42,570 nucleotides of DNA from contig DJUX01000067.1 in NCBI GenBank assembly GCA_002440665.1, positions 1 to 42,570 of the forward strand. Reading direction: 5' to 3'. Made by a program: the position numbers and the translations under genes. Source of the DNA: Dechloromonas sp. UBA6271 (GTDB lineage Bacteria; Pseudomonadota; Gammaproteobacteria; Burkholderiales; Rhodocyclaceae). Shown one piece after another: positions 8,716-16,734 of this stretch (within the stretch, counting starts at the first letter, position 1; each line of letters begins with the position of its first letter). Under the pieces are notes generated by a model. That model was not told the origin of the DNA and did no database searches. It worked only from the letters and a program-made list of their open reading frames with translations.

Positions 8716-9225
8716 ATGATACCCCCATCGCCATGGGTGGTGCGCCATCTGGCGCAGGTTCCGGCGAGCGGGCGGATTCTTGATCTCGCCTGCGGCGGCG
8801 GGCGCCATGCGCGCTGGTTGGCGGCGCAGGGGCGCAGCGTGCTGGCCGTCGACCGCGACCAGTCGGCGCTGGCCGGGCTGCAGGGTTTGCCCGGTGTCGC
8901 GGTGCTGGTTGCCGATCTCGAAACGGACGACTGGCCGCTGGCCGGACAGCGCTTTGCCGGCGTTATCGTCACCAATTACCTGTGGCGGCCGCGCCTGCCG
9001 GATGTCTGCGCGCTGCTGGCGGAGGGCGGCGTCCTCATTTACGAGACCTTCATGGTCGGCAACGAAGCCTACGGCAAGCCGTCCAATCCGGAATTCCTGC
9101 TGCGTCCGCAGGAATTGCGCGATGTCGCCAGAGCGGCCGGGCTGCGCGAGATTGCATTCGAGGAAGGCTATACGGCGACGCCGAAGCCGGCGCTGCGTCA
9201 GGCGATCTGTGCCGCTCGCGAGTGA
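8716..9225 (+). CDS. Small SAM-dependent methyltransferase (TehB-like class I)
   Basis: About 169 residues with a clear class I SAM site: RILDLACGGGRHARWLAAQG, then VLAVDRD as the acidic motif II. The product resembles small TehB/UbiE-type methyltransferases; the substrate is unknown. Two starts are possible: ATG 8686, whose bases overlap the start codon of the osmC-like gene on the other strand, and ATG 8716. I prefer 8716 because relatives, as I recall them, begin just before the PSPWVVRHL segment; neither has a convincing ribosome site. The 3' end overlaps the convergent mnmH by 28 bases. There is a partial repeat-word match (GTCGACCGC) near 8848. Confidence 0.8.
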   Translation: MIPPSPWVVRHLAQVPASGRILDLACGGGRHARWLAAQGRSVLAVDRDQSALAGLQGLPGVAVLVADLETDDWPLAGQRFAGVIVTNYLWRPRLPDVCALLAEGGVLIYETFMVGNEAYGKPSNPEFLLRPQELRDVARAAGLREIAFEEGYTATPKPALRQAICAARE

Positions 9226-10259
9226 ACGAGGCGCGCGGCCAGCTCGGTGATGCCCTCAACCGAGAGATCGTCGGTGGGAAATGCCTCGGGGTGCCGGTAA
9301 CCGGTGAAATTCGCGTTCTGCGAGCGGCGGTAGAGCGCGTCGTAATGCTGTTCCAGCAATTCGCGAACCAGTGTCGGCCAGTCCGCCGAGCATACCAACT
9401 CATGCCAGCGGGCGAAGGTTTCACGGCTGTGCAGGTTCTTGATGCCGTCGAGGCGCTGGAGCAGGAAATCCGGCATCGTCAGGAAATAATCGTAATCGTT
9501 GAGCAGGAAGGCGACGCGGGCATCCAGCGTCGCTTCGACATGCAGGCATTCGCCGTGGCGGATGCGTTCGATCAGCGCTTCGGGTACGTGCAGGCGGCCG
9601 ATCTTGCGGCTCTCCGCCTCGACATAGACCGGCCGCGCCGGGTCGAAGCCTGCCAGCACCGTTAATAACGAAGTCTCGAAGGATTTCTGGCTGGGCTGCG
9701 GCTGGCCGGGCAGGACGCCGAGGACCGAACCCTTGTGGCTGGCCAGGGTTTCAAGATCGAGCACCTGTTCGCCGAGATCGGCAATGGCCTGCAGGATGCG
9801 TGTCTTGCCGCTGCCGGTGGCACCGCAGACGACGCGGAAGGCGAAGGCCTGCGGCAGGCTTTCGAGTTGCGTGACGACGTGGCTGCGCCAGGTCTTGTAG
9901 CCGCCATCCAGCTGAACGGCTTTCCAGCCGATGGCGCGGAACACGGTGGTCATCGAGCCGCTGCGATTGCCGCCGCGCCAGCAGTAGATCAGCGGCTTCC
10001 AGTCCTTTGCCTTGTCGAGAAAATGCGCGCGCAGGTGGCGGGCGATGTTTTCGGAGACCAGCGCGGCGCCGATCTTTCGCGCCTCGAAGGGTGAGACCTG
10101 TTTGTACAGCGTGCCGACCACGATGCGCTGTTCGTCGTCCAGCACCGGGCAGTTAATGGCGCCGGGAATGTGGTCCTCGGCAAATTCGGCCGGGGAGCGG
10201 ACATCGATAATTGCGTCGAAGCTGGCGAGATCGGCAAGGGGCGGGCGGTCAGGCGTCAT
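9198..10259 (-). CDS. mnmH: tRNA 2-selenouridine synthase (SelU/MnmH)
   Basis: A 353-residue two-domain protein. The N-terminal rhodanese domain has its active Cys93 in YCWRGGNRSGS, and the C-terminal P-loop domain has GATGSGKT at 146-153. This pair is diagnostic for the enzyme that converts 2-thiouridine to 2-selenouridine at wobble position 34 of tRNAs for Lys, Glu and Gln, through a geranylated intermediate and using selenophosphate. No selD lies in the window, so selenophosphate supply must be encoded elsewhere. It is convergent with the methyltransferase (28-base overlap), and its start is only 4 bases from the end of tesA-like on the same strand, so it may be read through from tesA. Confidence 0.95.
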   Translation of the reverse strand: MTPDRPPLADLASFDAIIDVRSPAEFAEDHIPGAINCPVLDDEQRIVVGTLYKQVSPFEARKIGAALVSENIARHLRAHFLDKAKDWKPLIYCWRGGNRSGSMTTVFRAIGWKAVQLDGGYKTWRSHVVTQLESLPQAFAFRVVCGATGSGKTRILQAIADLGEQVLDLETLASHKGSVLGVLPGQPQPSQKSFETSLLTVLAGFDPARPVYVEAESRKIGRLHVPEALIERIRHGECLHVEATLDARVAFLLNDYDYFLTMPDFLLQRLDGIKNLHSRETFARWHELVCSADWPTLVRELLEQHYDALYRRSQNANFTGYRHPEAFPTDDLSVEGITELAARLVHSRAAQIA

Positions 10260-10263
10260 CCGG

Positions 10264-10866
10264 CTATTTTAGCAGGGGCTGCAGGCCGGGCCAGACGCCA
10301 TCGAGGATCAGCGGCTGCGCTTCGGCGGTCGGGTGCAGGTTGTCGGCCTGGAAATAGCTGCGCTCGGCGGCAACCGGGGCGAGCAGGAAATCGAGCTTGG
10401 CGCTCTTCTTGCGTCTGGCCGTCTCGCTAAAAATTATCTCGAATTCGGCGGCATAAGGGCCGTAGTTGGGTGGCAGGCGCATGCCGATCAGCAGCGTGCG
10501 GGCGCCGGCGGCGTGGGCGGCATCGAGCATGGCGGCAAGGTTGTCGCGCATCTGGGCGAGTGGCAGGCCGCGCAGGCCGTCGTTGGCGCCGAGCGCGATA
10601 ACGACGACCGCCGGCTGGTGCTGGCGCAGCGCATCGGGCAGGCGGGCGCGGCCGCCTGCGGTGGTTTCGCCGGAGATGGAAAGGTTGGCGACGCTATAAT
10701 CGAGGCGCTTCTCCGCCAGGCGCTTGGCCAGCAACGATGGCCAGGCCTGTTCGGGGCGGATGCCGTAGCCGGCGGAAAGCGAATCGCCCATGACCAGGAT
10801 GGTGCGGGCGGCGAACGCCGGGGCGGCGGAACAGAACAGGGCAAACAGGAGCAGGAAAATCCGCAT
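10264..10866 (-). CDS. tesA: TesA-like arylesterase/lysophospholipase, periplasmic SGNH hydrolase
   Basis: A 200-residue GDSL/SGNH hydrolase with a Sec signal peptide (MRIFLLLFALFCSAAPAFA, cleavage about residue 19-20). All four SGNH blocks are visible: GDSLSAGYG with nucleophile Ser29, SGETTAGG, GANDGLRG, and DNLHP carrying the catalytic Asp and His. Family members hydrolyse acyl esters and lysophospholipids in the periplasm. The start at 10866 shares two bases with the start of the divergent ABC ATPase gene; tesA next to a YbbA-type ATPase is a conserved arrangement known from E. coli. mnmH follows 4 bases downstream. Confidence 0.92.
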   Translation of the reverse strand: MRIFLLLFALFCSAAPAFAARTILVMGDSLSAGYGIRPEQAWPSLLAKRLAEKRLDYSVANLSISGETTAGGRARLPDALRQHQPAVVVIALGANDGLRGLPLAQMRDNLAAMLDAAHAAGARTLLIGMRLPPNYGPYAAEFEIIFSETARRKKSAKLDFLLAPVAAERSYFQADNLHPTAEAQPLILDGVWPGLQPLLK

Positions 10867-11536
10867 GATGGAAAAACCGGTGGTTGAAGTATTGGCGCTG
10901 GGCAAGACGGTGGATAACGGCGGCGAGCCGCTGACGATTCTGCAGGATATTTCCTTTTCGGTCATGCCGGGGGAAACGGTGGCGATCGTCGGCGCTTCGG
11001 GTTCGGGCAAGTCGACCCTGCTTGGTCTGCTCGCCGGGCTGGATGTTCCCACGGCCGGCGAAATCCGTCTCGATGGCGTGGCGCTGGCGGCGCTCGACGA
11101 GGACGAGCGGGCGCGCCAGCGCGGCAAGCTGCTCGGCTTCGTCTTCCAGTCCTTCCAGTTGCTGCCTTCGCTCAACGCGCTGGAAAACGTCATGCTACCG
11201 CTGGAATTGGCCGGTTCACGGACGTCGACCGCAACCGCCCGCGACTGGCTGGCGCGCGTCGGGCTGGAGCATCGGCTGAAGCACTATCCGAAGCATCTGT
11301 CCGGCGGCGAGCAACAGCGCGTCGCGCTGGCCCGCGCCTTCGCGCCGAATCCGCGGCTGGTGCTGGCCGACGAGCCGACCGGCAATCTCGATGCGGCGAC
11401 CGGGCAGCAGATCATCGAAATGATGTTCGACCTCAACGCCAAACAGGGAACGACGCTGATCCTCGTCACCCACGACGAGGCGATCGCCGCGCGCTGCGGG
11501 CGGGTATTGCGGATTCAGTCGGGGCGACTCGGCTGA
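10865..11536 (+). CDS. ABC transporter ATP-binding protein (YbbA/LolD-like)
   Basis: A 223-residue ATPase of the MacB/LolD/YbbA group. Walker A is GASGSGKS at 43-50; the signature LSGGEQQR, Walker B VLADEP and switch THDEA are all intact. The start is ATG 10865 or the adjacent ATG 10868; AGGAG at 10847-10851 and AGGA at 10853-10856 serve either. In E. coli the homologous ybbA is followed by the permease ybbP, but here the next gene is the oppositely oriented pgaD, which overlaps its 3' end by 22 bases. No permease lies in the window, so the partner is unknown. It carries a copy of the repeated 13-mer at 11224-11236. Confidence 0.88.
   Translation: MMEKPVVEVLALGKTVDNGGEPLTILQDISFSVMPGETVAIVGASGSGKSTLLGLLAGLDVPTAGEIRLDGVALAALDEDERARQRGKLLGFVFQSFQLLPSLNALENVMLPLELAGSRTSTATARDWLARVGLEHRLKHYPKHLSGGEQQRVALARAFAPNPRLVLADEPTGNLDAATGQQIIEMMFDLNAKQGTTLILVTHDEAIAARCGRVLRIQSGRLG
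11224..11236 (+). repeat. Repeated word GTCGACCGCAACC
   Basis: Exact 13-base copy inside the ABC ATPase gene, read as Ser-Thr-Ala-Thr. Confidence 0.85.
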
Positions 11537-12006
11537 GTCGTGCTGGCTTCGATGACGCGGCCGCGCGGACCGTGCTTGACGTAGAGAACCTGTGCCGCTT
11601 GCCAGGCGGCGAGCCGTTCCGGATCCAGTGCCAGGCCGGTTGCCAGCCGCGCAGTGCCGACCGGGCGCCAGCGCTCGTCGGGCTGGTCGGCGCGAGATTT
11701 CATTTTTTCCCTGAGATAGCTGGCCATCACCAATGCAACGGCAATGCCGACCACCGTGGGCAGGATATTTACCAGCGAGAGAAACGAGTGCAGGCTGATC
11801 TGGCTCGGGAAATAGATTTTCGGCAGGTCGTAGCCGAGATAGCGGCCGAGCGCCGCGAGAAACGGGACCCACATCGCCAGCCAGAGCAGCCAGGCGAGTA
11901 CCGTCACAAACAGCCCGAACGCCCGCCGCAGCGGGTGTGCGAGGTCGGGCCGCTCGATGATCAGCGGGAGGTGTCGGGTTTGATGCCGCGGTCGGGACTC
12001 GTCCAT
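11515..12006 (-). CDS. pgaD: PgaD, accessory subunit of PNAG synthase
   Basis: A 163-residue inner-membrane protein with two hydrophobic segments (about 29-53 and 75-97) and a soluble C-terminal tail with a PgaD-like pattern (DPERLAAWQAAQVLYVKHGPRG). In E. coli, PgaD assembles with PgaC and is needed for polymerisation of poly-beta-1,6-N-acetylglucosamine and its control by cyclic di-GMP. Its start lies inside the 3' end of pgaC (46-base overlap), making it the last gene of the seven-gene leftward unit. The 3' end overlaps the ABC ATPase gene on the other strand. Confidence 0.88.
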   Translation of the reverse strand: MDESRPRHQTRHLPLIIERPDLAHPLRRAFGLFVTVLAWLLWLAMWVPFLAALGRYLGYDLPKIYFPSQISLHSFLSLVNILPTVVGIAVALVMASYLREKMKSRADQPDERWRPVGTARLATGLALDPERLAAWQAAQVLYVKHGPRGRVIEASTTQPSRPD

Positions 12007-13244
12007 CGTGCGCGCTTTTCAGTGTCTCGGAGAAGGATTTTCGGCAATGCCATGACAGAAGTCGCAGCGGTGATGACCCAGTAGATGATCGGATACCAGA
12101 TCATCCAGAAGTAGTTTTTCAGCAACCCGCGATCGTAGGGCCTATCGAGCACCAGGCTGAGCATGATCTGAAACATGCAGGTGGTGCCGATCAGCAGGCC
12201 AGCCCAGCCGAGCATCAGGATGGGGACGCTCTGCAGGTCCACCTTGAAAAATATCAGGTCGATCCCCCGGTAAACCGCCAGCAACGAGAACAGGCAAGCC
12301 CAGAGGATGCTCATCGAATACTCGATGCAGAGCGGCCAAAGCCGCAGGTTTTTCAGCGAAAACAGCTGCGGCCAGTAGTCGAGCAGCACCTGGGTGCCAC
12401 CCATCGACCAGCGCAGGCGCTGCTTCCACAGGCCGCCCAGGGTTTCCGGCATGAGGATCCAGCACAGCGCGCGCGGCTCGAAGCGGACTTCCCAGCCAGC
12501 CAGCTGCAGCTTCCAGGAAATGTCGACGTCCTCGGTCAGCTTTTCCGGGCTCCAGTAGCCGACTTCGTGCAGCGCGCTGCGGCGGAAGGCGGTGATGACG
12601 CCGGAGACGGTGAAGATCAGGCCGACCGAACGCTGGGCACGCTTGATCAGCCCGACGATCGACGAAAACTCGCCGACCTGGATGCGCCCGAGCAGGGTCG
12701 AGCGGTTGCGCACGCGCGGGTTGCCGGTGACGGCACCGACTTCGTGCGCGTCGAAATGGCGCACCAGCCAGTGCAGCGAATGCGGGTCGAGACGGGCATC
12801 ACCGTCGATGCCGACGAGGATCTCCGCCTTGGTCAGTAACGCGGCGGTATTGAGGCCGACCGCCTTGCCCTGGTTTTCCAGCTGATGGATGACGCGCAGC
12901 CGGGGAAAACGCGCCGCCAGCGCGTTGAGCAGTTCGCCGGTGCGGTCGCGGCTGCCGTCGTTGATGGCGACCACCTCGAAGTTCGGATATTCCAGTTCCA
13001 TCAGCGCTTCGACGGTTTCCTCGACGTGCGCTTCCTCGTTGTAACAGGGCACCAGGACGGCGATCAGCGGATAGTCGTCACGCACCAGCGGCTGGTTGAC
13101 GATGCGGTGCGGTCGACGCTCGTAACGCAGGTAAAACGCGATGCCGCCGATCATCCAGACCATCGACATCAGCACCGGGTAGAAGAAGACGTAGGCGAGG
13201 ATGGCGCCCCAGACATCGCCAAGCAGGGTGGGCAGCGGTGTCAT
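11961..13244 (-). CDS. pgaC: PgaC, poly-beta-1,6-N-acetyl-D-glucosamine synthase
   Basis: A 427-residue processive family-2 glycosyltransferase in the inner membrane, polymerising UDP-GlcNAc into PNAG. An N-terminal membrane helix (about 12-38) precedes the GT domain: NDGS with Asp96, DGDA with Asp147 and Asp149, TED with Asp239, and QRLRW at 275-279. Further hydrophobic helices follow at the C-terminus. The start at 13244 overlaps the pgaB stop by 4 bases (ATGA type), and the frame upstream of it has no homology. A 10-base match to the repeated word lies at 13108-13117. Confidence 0.95.
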   Translation of the reverse strand: MTPLPTLLGDVWGAILAYVFFYPVLMSMVWMIGGIAFYLRYERRPHRIVNQPLVRDDYPLIAVLVPCYNEEAHVEETVEALMELEYPNFEVVAINDGSRDRTGELLNALAARFPRLRVIHQLENQGKAVGLNTAALLTKAEILVGIDGDARLDPHSLHWLVRHFDAHEVGAVTGNPRVRNRSTLLGRIQVGEFSSIVGLIKRAQRSVGLIFTVSGVITAFRRSALHEVGYWSPEKLTEDVDISWKLQLAGWEVRFEPRALCWILMPETLGGLWKQRLRWSMGGTQVLLDYWPQLFSLKNLRLWPLCIEYSMSILWACLFSLLAVYRGIDLIFFKVDLQSVPILMLGWAGLLIGTTCMFQIMLSLVLDRPYDRGLLKNYFWMIWYPIIYWVITAATSVMALPKILLRDTEKRARWTSPDRGIKPDTSR

Positions 13245-14782
13245 CGCAGTTGTGGCTGCCAGCGCAGCGAGAGGGAGGGGAAGAGGGGCCCCATCAGGCT
13301 TTCCGGGAAACCGGCGATGCCGAACTGGCGCAAGCCCTCGGCATCCAGGCGGTTCATGCGGCGGGCGATGGTTGCCGGCGGCAGCGACGGATCGAATTCG
13401 AAGAGGACGCGCCCGACCATTTCCAAGGGCACGGCGGCGATGTTCTCCTCGCTCGCGGGCAGCACGACGAGATCGCCATGGCGCAAGCGCGCCCATTGTT
13501 CCGGCATCGGCGGCTGGTCGACGGCATAGGCCATCTGCAACGGCCAGACCCAGTGGCCGGCCGCCTGGCGGACGCGCTCGGCGGCGGCGCTGTCCGGCGC
13601 GGCGTGGACGCGCAGGCCGGCGAAATTGACCTGGCGGGCGAGGTCGGCGACCAGTGCCGGCTCGTCGAGCCAGGCGGCGGGCAGGTCGATGAAGACTGGG
13701 ACGCCGGCCCGGCGCTCAGTCTGCCAGGCGATGTGGTTCAGTTGATCGGCGGCGAGCGGGCGCAATGTCGTCGGGAAGAGCGTCATCTCGCGGCCGTCGC
13801 GCATGATGTCCGGCTTGACGAAGGCGATGTTGGGACTCAGCGTCAACAGACGGTCGAGGGTGGGCGAAAGGCCATCCTCGCCAGGTGGCCAGGTGCCGGG
13901 GTCGATCCGGACGCTCCGGGCCGGACTGGGGTCCCAGGTGACGCGGAGCATTTCGGCAAAAGCCTGCAACGACGGGCTGTTCTCGATCAACTGGCGCTTC
14001 CAGACGGCCTTGGGCGTAGTGGCGTCGTTGAAACCGTCGATAAGCGTCAGGCCGATGGGCATGCCGAGCTGCGCGGCGACCTCCTGGGCAGCCAGGTTGC
14101 TGCGTCCGTAGGGCCAGACGATGATGCGCGGCGCTTTGCCGGTGTGCTGGCTGATGCTATCCCGAAGGTCGGTACGCAGGCGGGCGAGGTAGGCGGCGTC
14201 GTCCTCGTAGCGACCGTTGGCATAGAGGCGCGTAGTCGTCGCCGGCTGCGTGTTGCCCTGGGGGTTGGCGTTGATGCCGTGGTGCAGGTCGTAGGAATGC
14301 GAGGCGACTTCGATCAGCCCGGAGGCCTGCATTTCGCGCACCTGTTCCCAGTTCAGAAATTTACTGCGCGGCACGGGCTTGCCGTCGTAGTCGACCATCT
14401 GACCCGCGGGCACGTCCATCCATTTGCCGACCAGGGCGATCACCGCCGGGTAGCCAAACAGCTTGAGCAGCGGGAAGGCGCGGGTGTAGACATCCAGGAA
14501 CCCGTCATCGAAGGTCAGCAGGATGGCCTTGGGCGGCAGCGGCGGGCCGCCGTCGCGGGCAGCGAGGATCTGGTCGACGCTGACCGGGTGGTAGTCGTTG
14601 GCCTGGAGCCAGGCGAACTGCCGGGCGAGGTCGCTAGCGCGGACGGCGGTCGGGGTCGCCGGCTCGTGGTCGGCGAGGACCTCGTGGTAGCTCAGGGCCA
14701 TGAAGCGGGCGTCGGCGGCCGTCGCCAGCGCCGCGGCAAGCGCCAGCAGGGTGGCGAAAAGGGTGCGGATCAGAAGCGCCAT
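13241..14782 (-). CDS. pgaB: PgaB, PNAG N-deacetylase, short form with degenerate hydrolase domain
   Basis: 513 residues, against about 670 in E. coli. The N-terminal carbohydrate esterase 4 domain is intact: SYHEV, TFDDGF with Asp92 and Asp93, and HSYDLHHG with His162 and His167 for metal binding. It should partly deacetylate PNAG in the periplasm, which is needed for export. Two things are odd. The signal peptide (MALLIRTLFATLLALAAALA) has no lipobox cysteine, so the protein is not lipid-anchored as in E. coli. The C-terminal glycoside hydrolase domain is shortened, and where E. coli has a HDD motif with the catalytic Asp this protein appears to read VHAAPD. It overlaps pgaA by 13 bases and pgaC by 4. 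Confidence 0.92.
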   Translation of the reverse strand: MALLIRTLFATLLALAAALATAADARFMALSYHEVLADHEPATPTAVRASDLARQFAWLQANDYHPVSVDQILAARDGGPPLPPKAILLTFDDGFLDVYTRAFPLLKLFGYPAVIALVGKWMDVPAGQMVDYDGKPVPRSKFLNWEQVREMQASGLIEVASHSYDLHHGINANPQGNTQPATTTRLYANGRYEDDAAYLARLRTDLRDSISQHTGKAPRIIVWPYGRSNLAAQEVAAQLGMPIGLTLIDGFNDATTPKAVWKRQLIENSPSLQAFAEMLRVTWDPSPARSVRIDPGTWPPGEDGLSPTLDRLLTLSPNIAFVKPDIMRDGREMTLFPTTLRPLAADQLNHIAWQTERRAGVPVFIDLPAAWLDEPALVADLARQVNFAGLRVHAAPDSAAAERVRQAAGHWVWPLQMAYAVDQPPMPEQWARLRHGDLVVLPASEENIAAVPLEMVGRVLFEFDPSLPPATIARRMNRLDAEGLRQFGIAGFPESLMGPLFPSLSLRWQPQLR

Positions 14783-16734
14783 AGCAGGACCAAGTTGCCG
14801 AAGGTGCGCCCTTCGCGTTCGCCGTCATAGGGGCGCAGGGTGCGGCCGATGCCGTAGCGGATCGAGAGGTCGCGGTCCACTTCCCAGCGGTGGCCGTATT
14901 CGATGGCCTCGATGGCACCTGACGGGTAGTTTTCCTGCCAGTAGTTGCCGCCGGTCAGCGCCAGGCGCTGGCGGAAGGAGCGGTCGTAATTGCGCCAGGT
15001 CAGGTTTTCGACGGCTGCGGTCAACCACAGCGAACGGTCGCTTTTCGGGTTGAAGTAATTGACGCTGGTCTCCAGCGAATTGCGCGAGGCGTCGGCGCCC
15101 AGCGTGGTTTCAAACATCCATTTAGGGCTGCTGTACCAGCGTTCGAACCACGAGCCGTTGACCGAGTTGCGCTGGTTGCCGTCGGAGAAGTCGCTGTTGG
15201 CGACGGCGAGTGCGAACTTGCGCGACTCGTGCACGCGCCAGTCGGCGCCGAGGCTGGCGCGGCTGGCGTAGACGCCGTCGGCTACGGCGCGCAGCGGGAT
15301 CTGGTTGGTGACGCTTTCGGCGGCGCCGTAGAAAGTCCAGTGGTCGTTCGGCTGCCAGCGCACGGTGCCGGTGGCGCCGGCCTTGACGCCGCTGCCGCCA
15401 TTGATCTCGCCGGTCAGGCGCCAGTCGAGCCAGCGCCACTCGGCGCCGGCGCCGGTGCGGATCCAGCTCGTGTTTTCGCCGTAGAAATCGGCGCTGGCCG
15501 AGTAGTTGTGGGCGAAGACTCGCCAGTTTTCGGCGATCGGCGGGCTGTAGAGGAAGCTGTTGATCGACCAGTCGCGGCTGCCGAAGTAATTGACATCGTC
15601 GCCCTTGCCGTAGCCGGCGTCGATGTACAGCTCGTAGCGGTCGTGCAGGGCGAAGCTTTCACGGGCCCGGCGGACAGCACCGTTTTCCGGGTCGATTACG
15701 AGCGCGTCGTCGAGGCTGGCGCGCGCCGCCGGCCAGTTCTGCAGGGTGAGCCGGGTTTCGGCGAGGTCGGCGTGGAGTCCGGGGTTGAGCGGGTCGGTGC
15801 CGATCGTCCGGCGCAGCATTTCCTCGCCCTGGCGCGGCCAGCCACGGGCCAGCGCGAGGCTGGCGGACGACTGGCGAGCCTCGCTGTTGAAGGGAATGGC
15901 GGCCTGGCGCGGTGCGATGCGCTGCTCGGCTTCGGCCAGACGGTCGGCGAAGATACGCACGCGGTCGGCGGCGATGTCGGCGCTCAGGCGCTCGCCGTTG
16001 TAGCGGCCGTCGAGGTGGCGGCGTTCCGGCAGGCGTGCCGCGTAGCGGTCGATGTGTTCGGTAGCGGCGTCGAGTTGCTCGGTTTCGACCAGCGCGTAGA
16101 AAAGCCCGAGGTTGGCGTCGAAATCGTCGGGGTTGGCGGCGACGACCCCGCTGTAAAGTTCAACGGCTGCTTGCGGGCGGCGCAGTTCGAGATAGCTGCC
16201 GGCAACGGCGCTCTCGGCCCACAGCGGCACGGGCAAGCCGCGCGCCAGCAGGGTTTCGTAGAGATGGACGGCATCCGCCGCCCGGCGCCGGGCGGCTAGC
16301 GCGCTGAGGCGGTCGGTCAGGCGGCGTTTGTCCTCCGCATCAAGTGTCTTGCCGGCGAAAAATTCGGCAGCAAGGGCGTCGGTTGCGGTCAACGCCCGGT
16401 CGAGACGGAAAAAGCGTTCCGGTCCGCGTAGCGTGTTGCGGTCGATGATGCCGTAGCGGATTTCGAGCGCGATGCGATCGCCTTCCATCGCCCGCCGTTC
16501 CTCGACGGTCAGCGTTGCGGCCAGTGCCGCGGCCTGGTCGAACAGGCCGAGGCGCATGGCAGCAAGCCAGGCGGCCTCGCGCGCTTCGCGGTTGTCCGGT
16601 TGTTGTTTCAGAACGGTGAGTTGGCGGCCCAGTTGCACGGCCCAGTCGCTTTCGTCTGCGGGGGGGCCCGCTACGGCTTGCGCGTTGAGGCAGGCGAGCA
16701 GCATAAAGGCGGGAATCAGGCGGCGGAAAATCAT
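14770..16734 (-). CDS. pgaA: PgaA, outer-membrane PNAG export porin
   Basis: A 654-residue protein, shorter than E. coli PgaA (about 807). It has a Sec signal peptide (MIFRRLIPAFMLLACLNAQAVA), an N-terminal alpha-helical TPR region (about 25-350, repeated AEL/YAL helices including NPDDFDANLGLFYALVE), and a C-terminal beta-barrel rich in alternating aromatic strands that ends in the outer-membrane signature Leu-Leu-Trp-Arg-Phe. It exports deacetylated PNAG across the outer membrane. The start at 16734 overlaps the hpnE stop by 4 bases (ATGA), which couples it directly to the squalene genes. No separate promoter space exists upstream. Near-copies of the repeated word with one mismatch lie at 16381-16393 and 16435-16446. 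Confidence 0.92.
   Translation of the reverse strand: MIFRRLIPAFMLLACLNAQAVAGPPADESDWAVQLGRQLTVLKQQPDNREAREAAWLAAMRLGLFDQAAALAATLTVEERRAMEGDRIALEIRYGIIDRNTLRGPERFFRLDRALTATDALAAEFFAGKTLDAEDKRRLTDRLSALAARRRAADAVHLYETLLARGLPVPLWAESAVAGSYLELRRPQAAVELYSGVVAANPDDFDANLGLFYALVETEQLDAATEHIDRYAARLPERRHLDGRYNGERLSADIAADRVRIFADRLAEAEQRIAPRQAAIPFNSEARQSSASLALARGWPRQGEEMLRRTIGTDPLNPGLHADLAETRLTLQNWPAARASLDDALVIDPENGAVRRARESFALHDRYELYIDAGYGKGDDVNYFGSRDWSINSFLYSPPIAENWRVFAHNYSASADFYGENTSWIRTGAGAEWRWLDWRLTGEINGGSGVKAGATGTVRWQPNDHWTFYGAAESVTNQIPLRAVADGVYASRASLGADWRVHESRKFALAVANSDFSDGNQRNSVNGSWFERWYSSPKWMFETTLGADASRNSLETSVNYFNPKSDRSLWLTAAVENLTWRNYDRSFRQRLALTGGNYWQENYPSGAIEAIEYGHRWEVDRDLSIRYGIGRTLRPYDGEREGRTFGNLVLLWRF

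Noticed and set aside
16431..16446. Further exact copies of the repeated word in pgaA
   Set aside because: Both candidates there have one mismatch, so they were not counted as exact copies.
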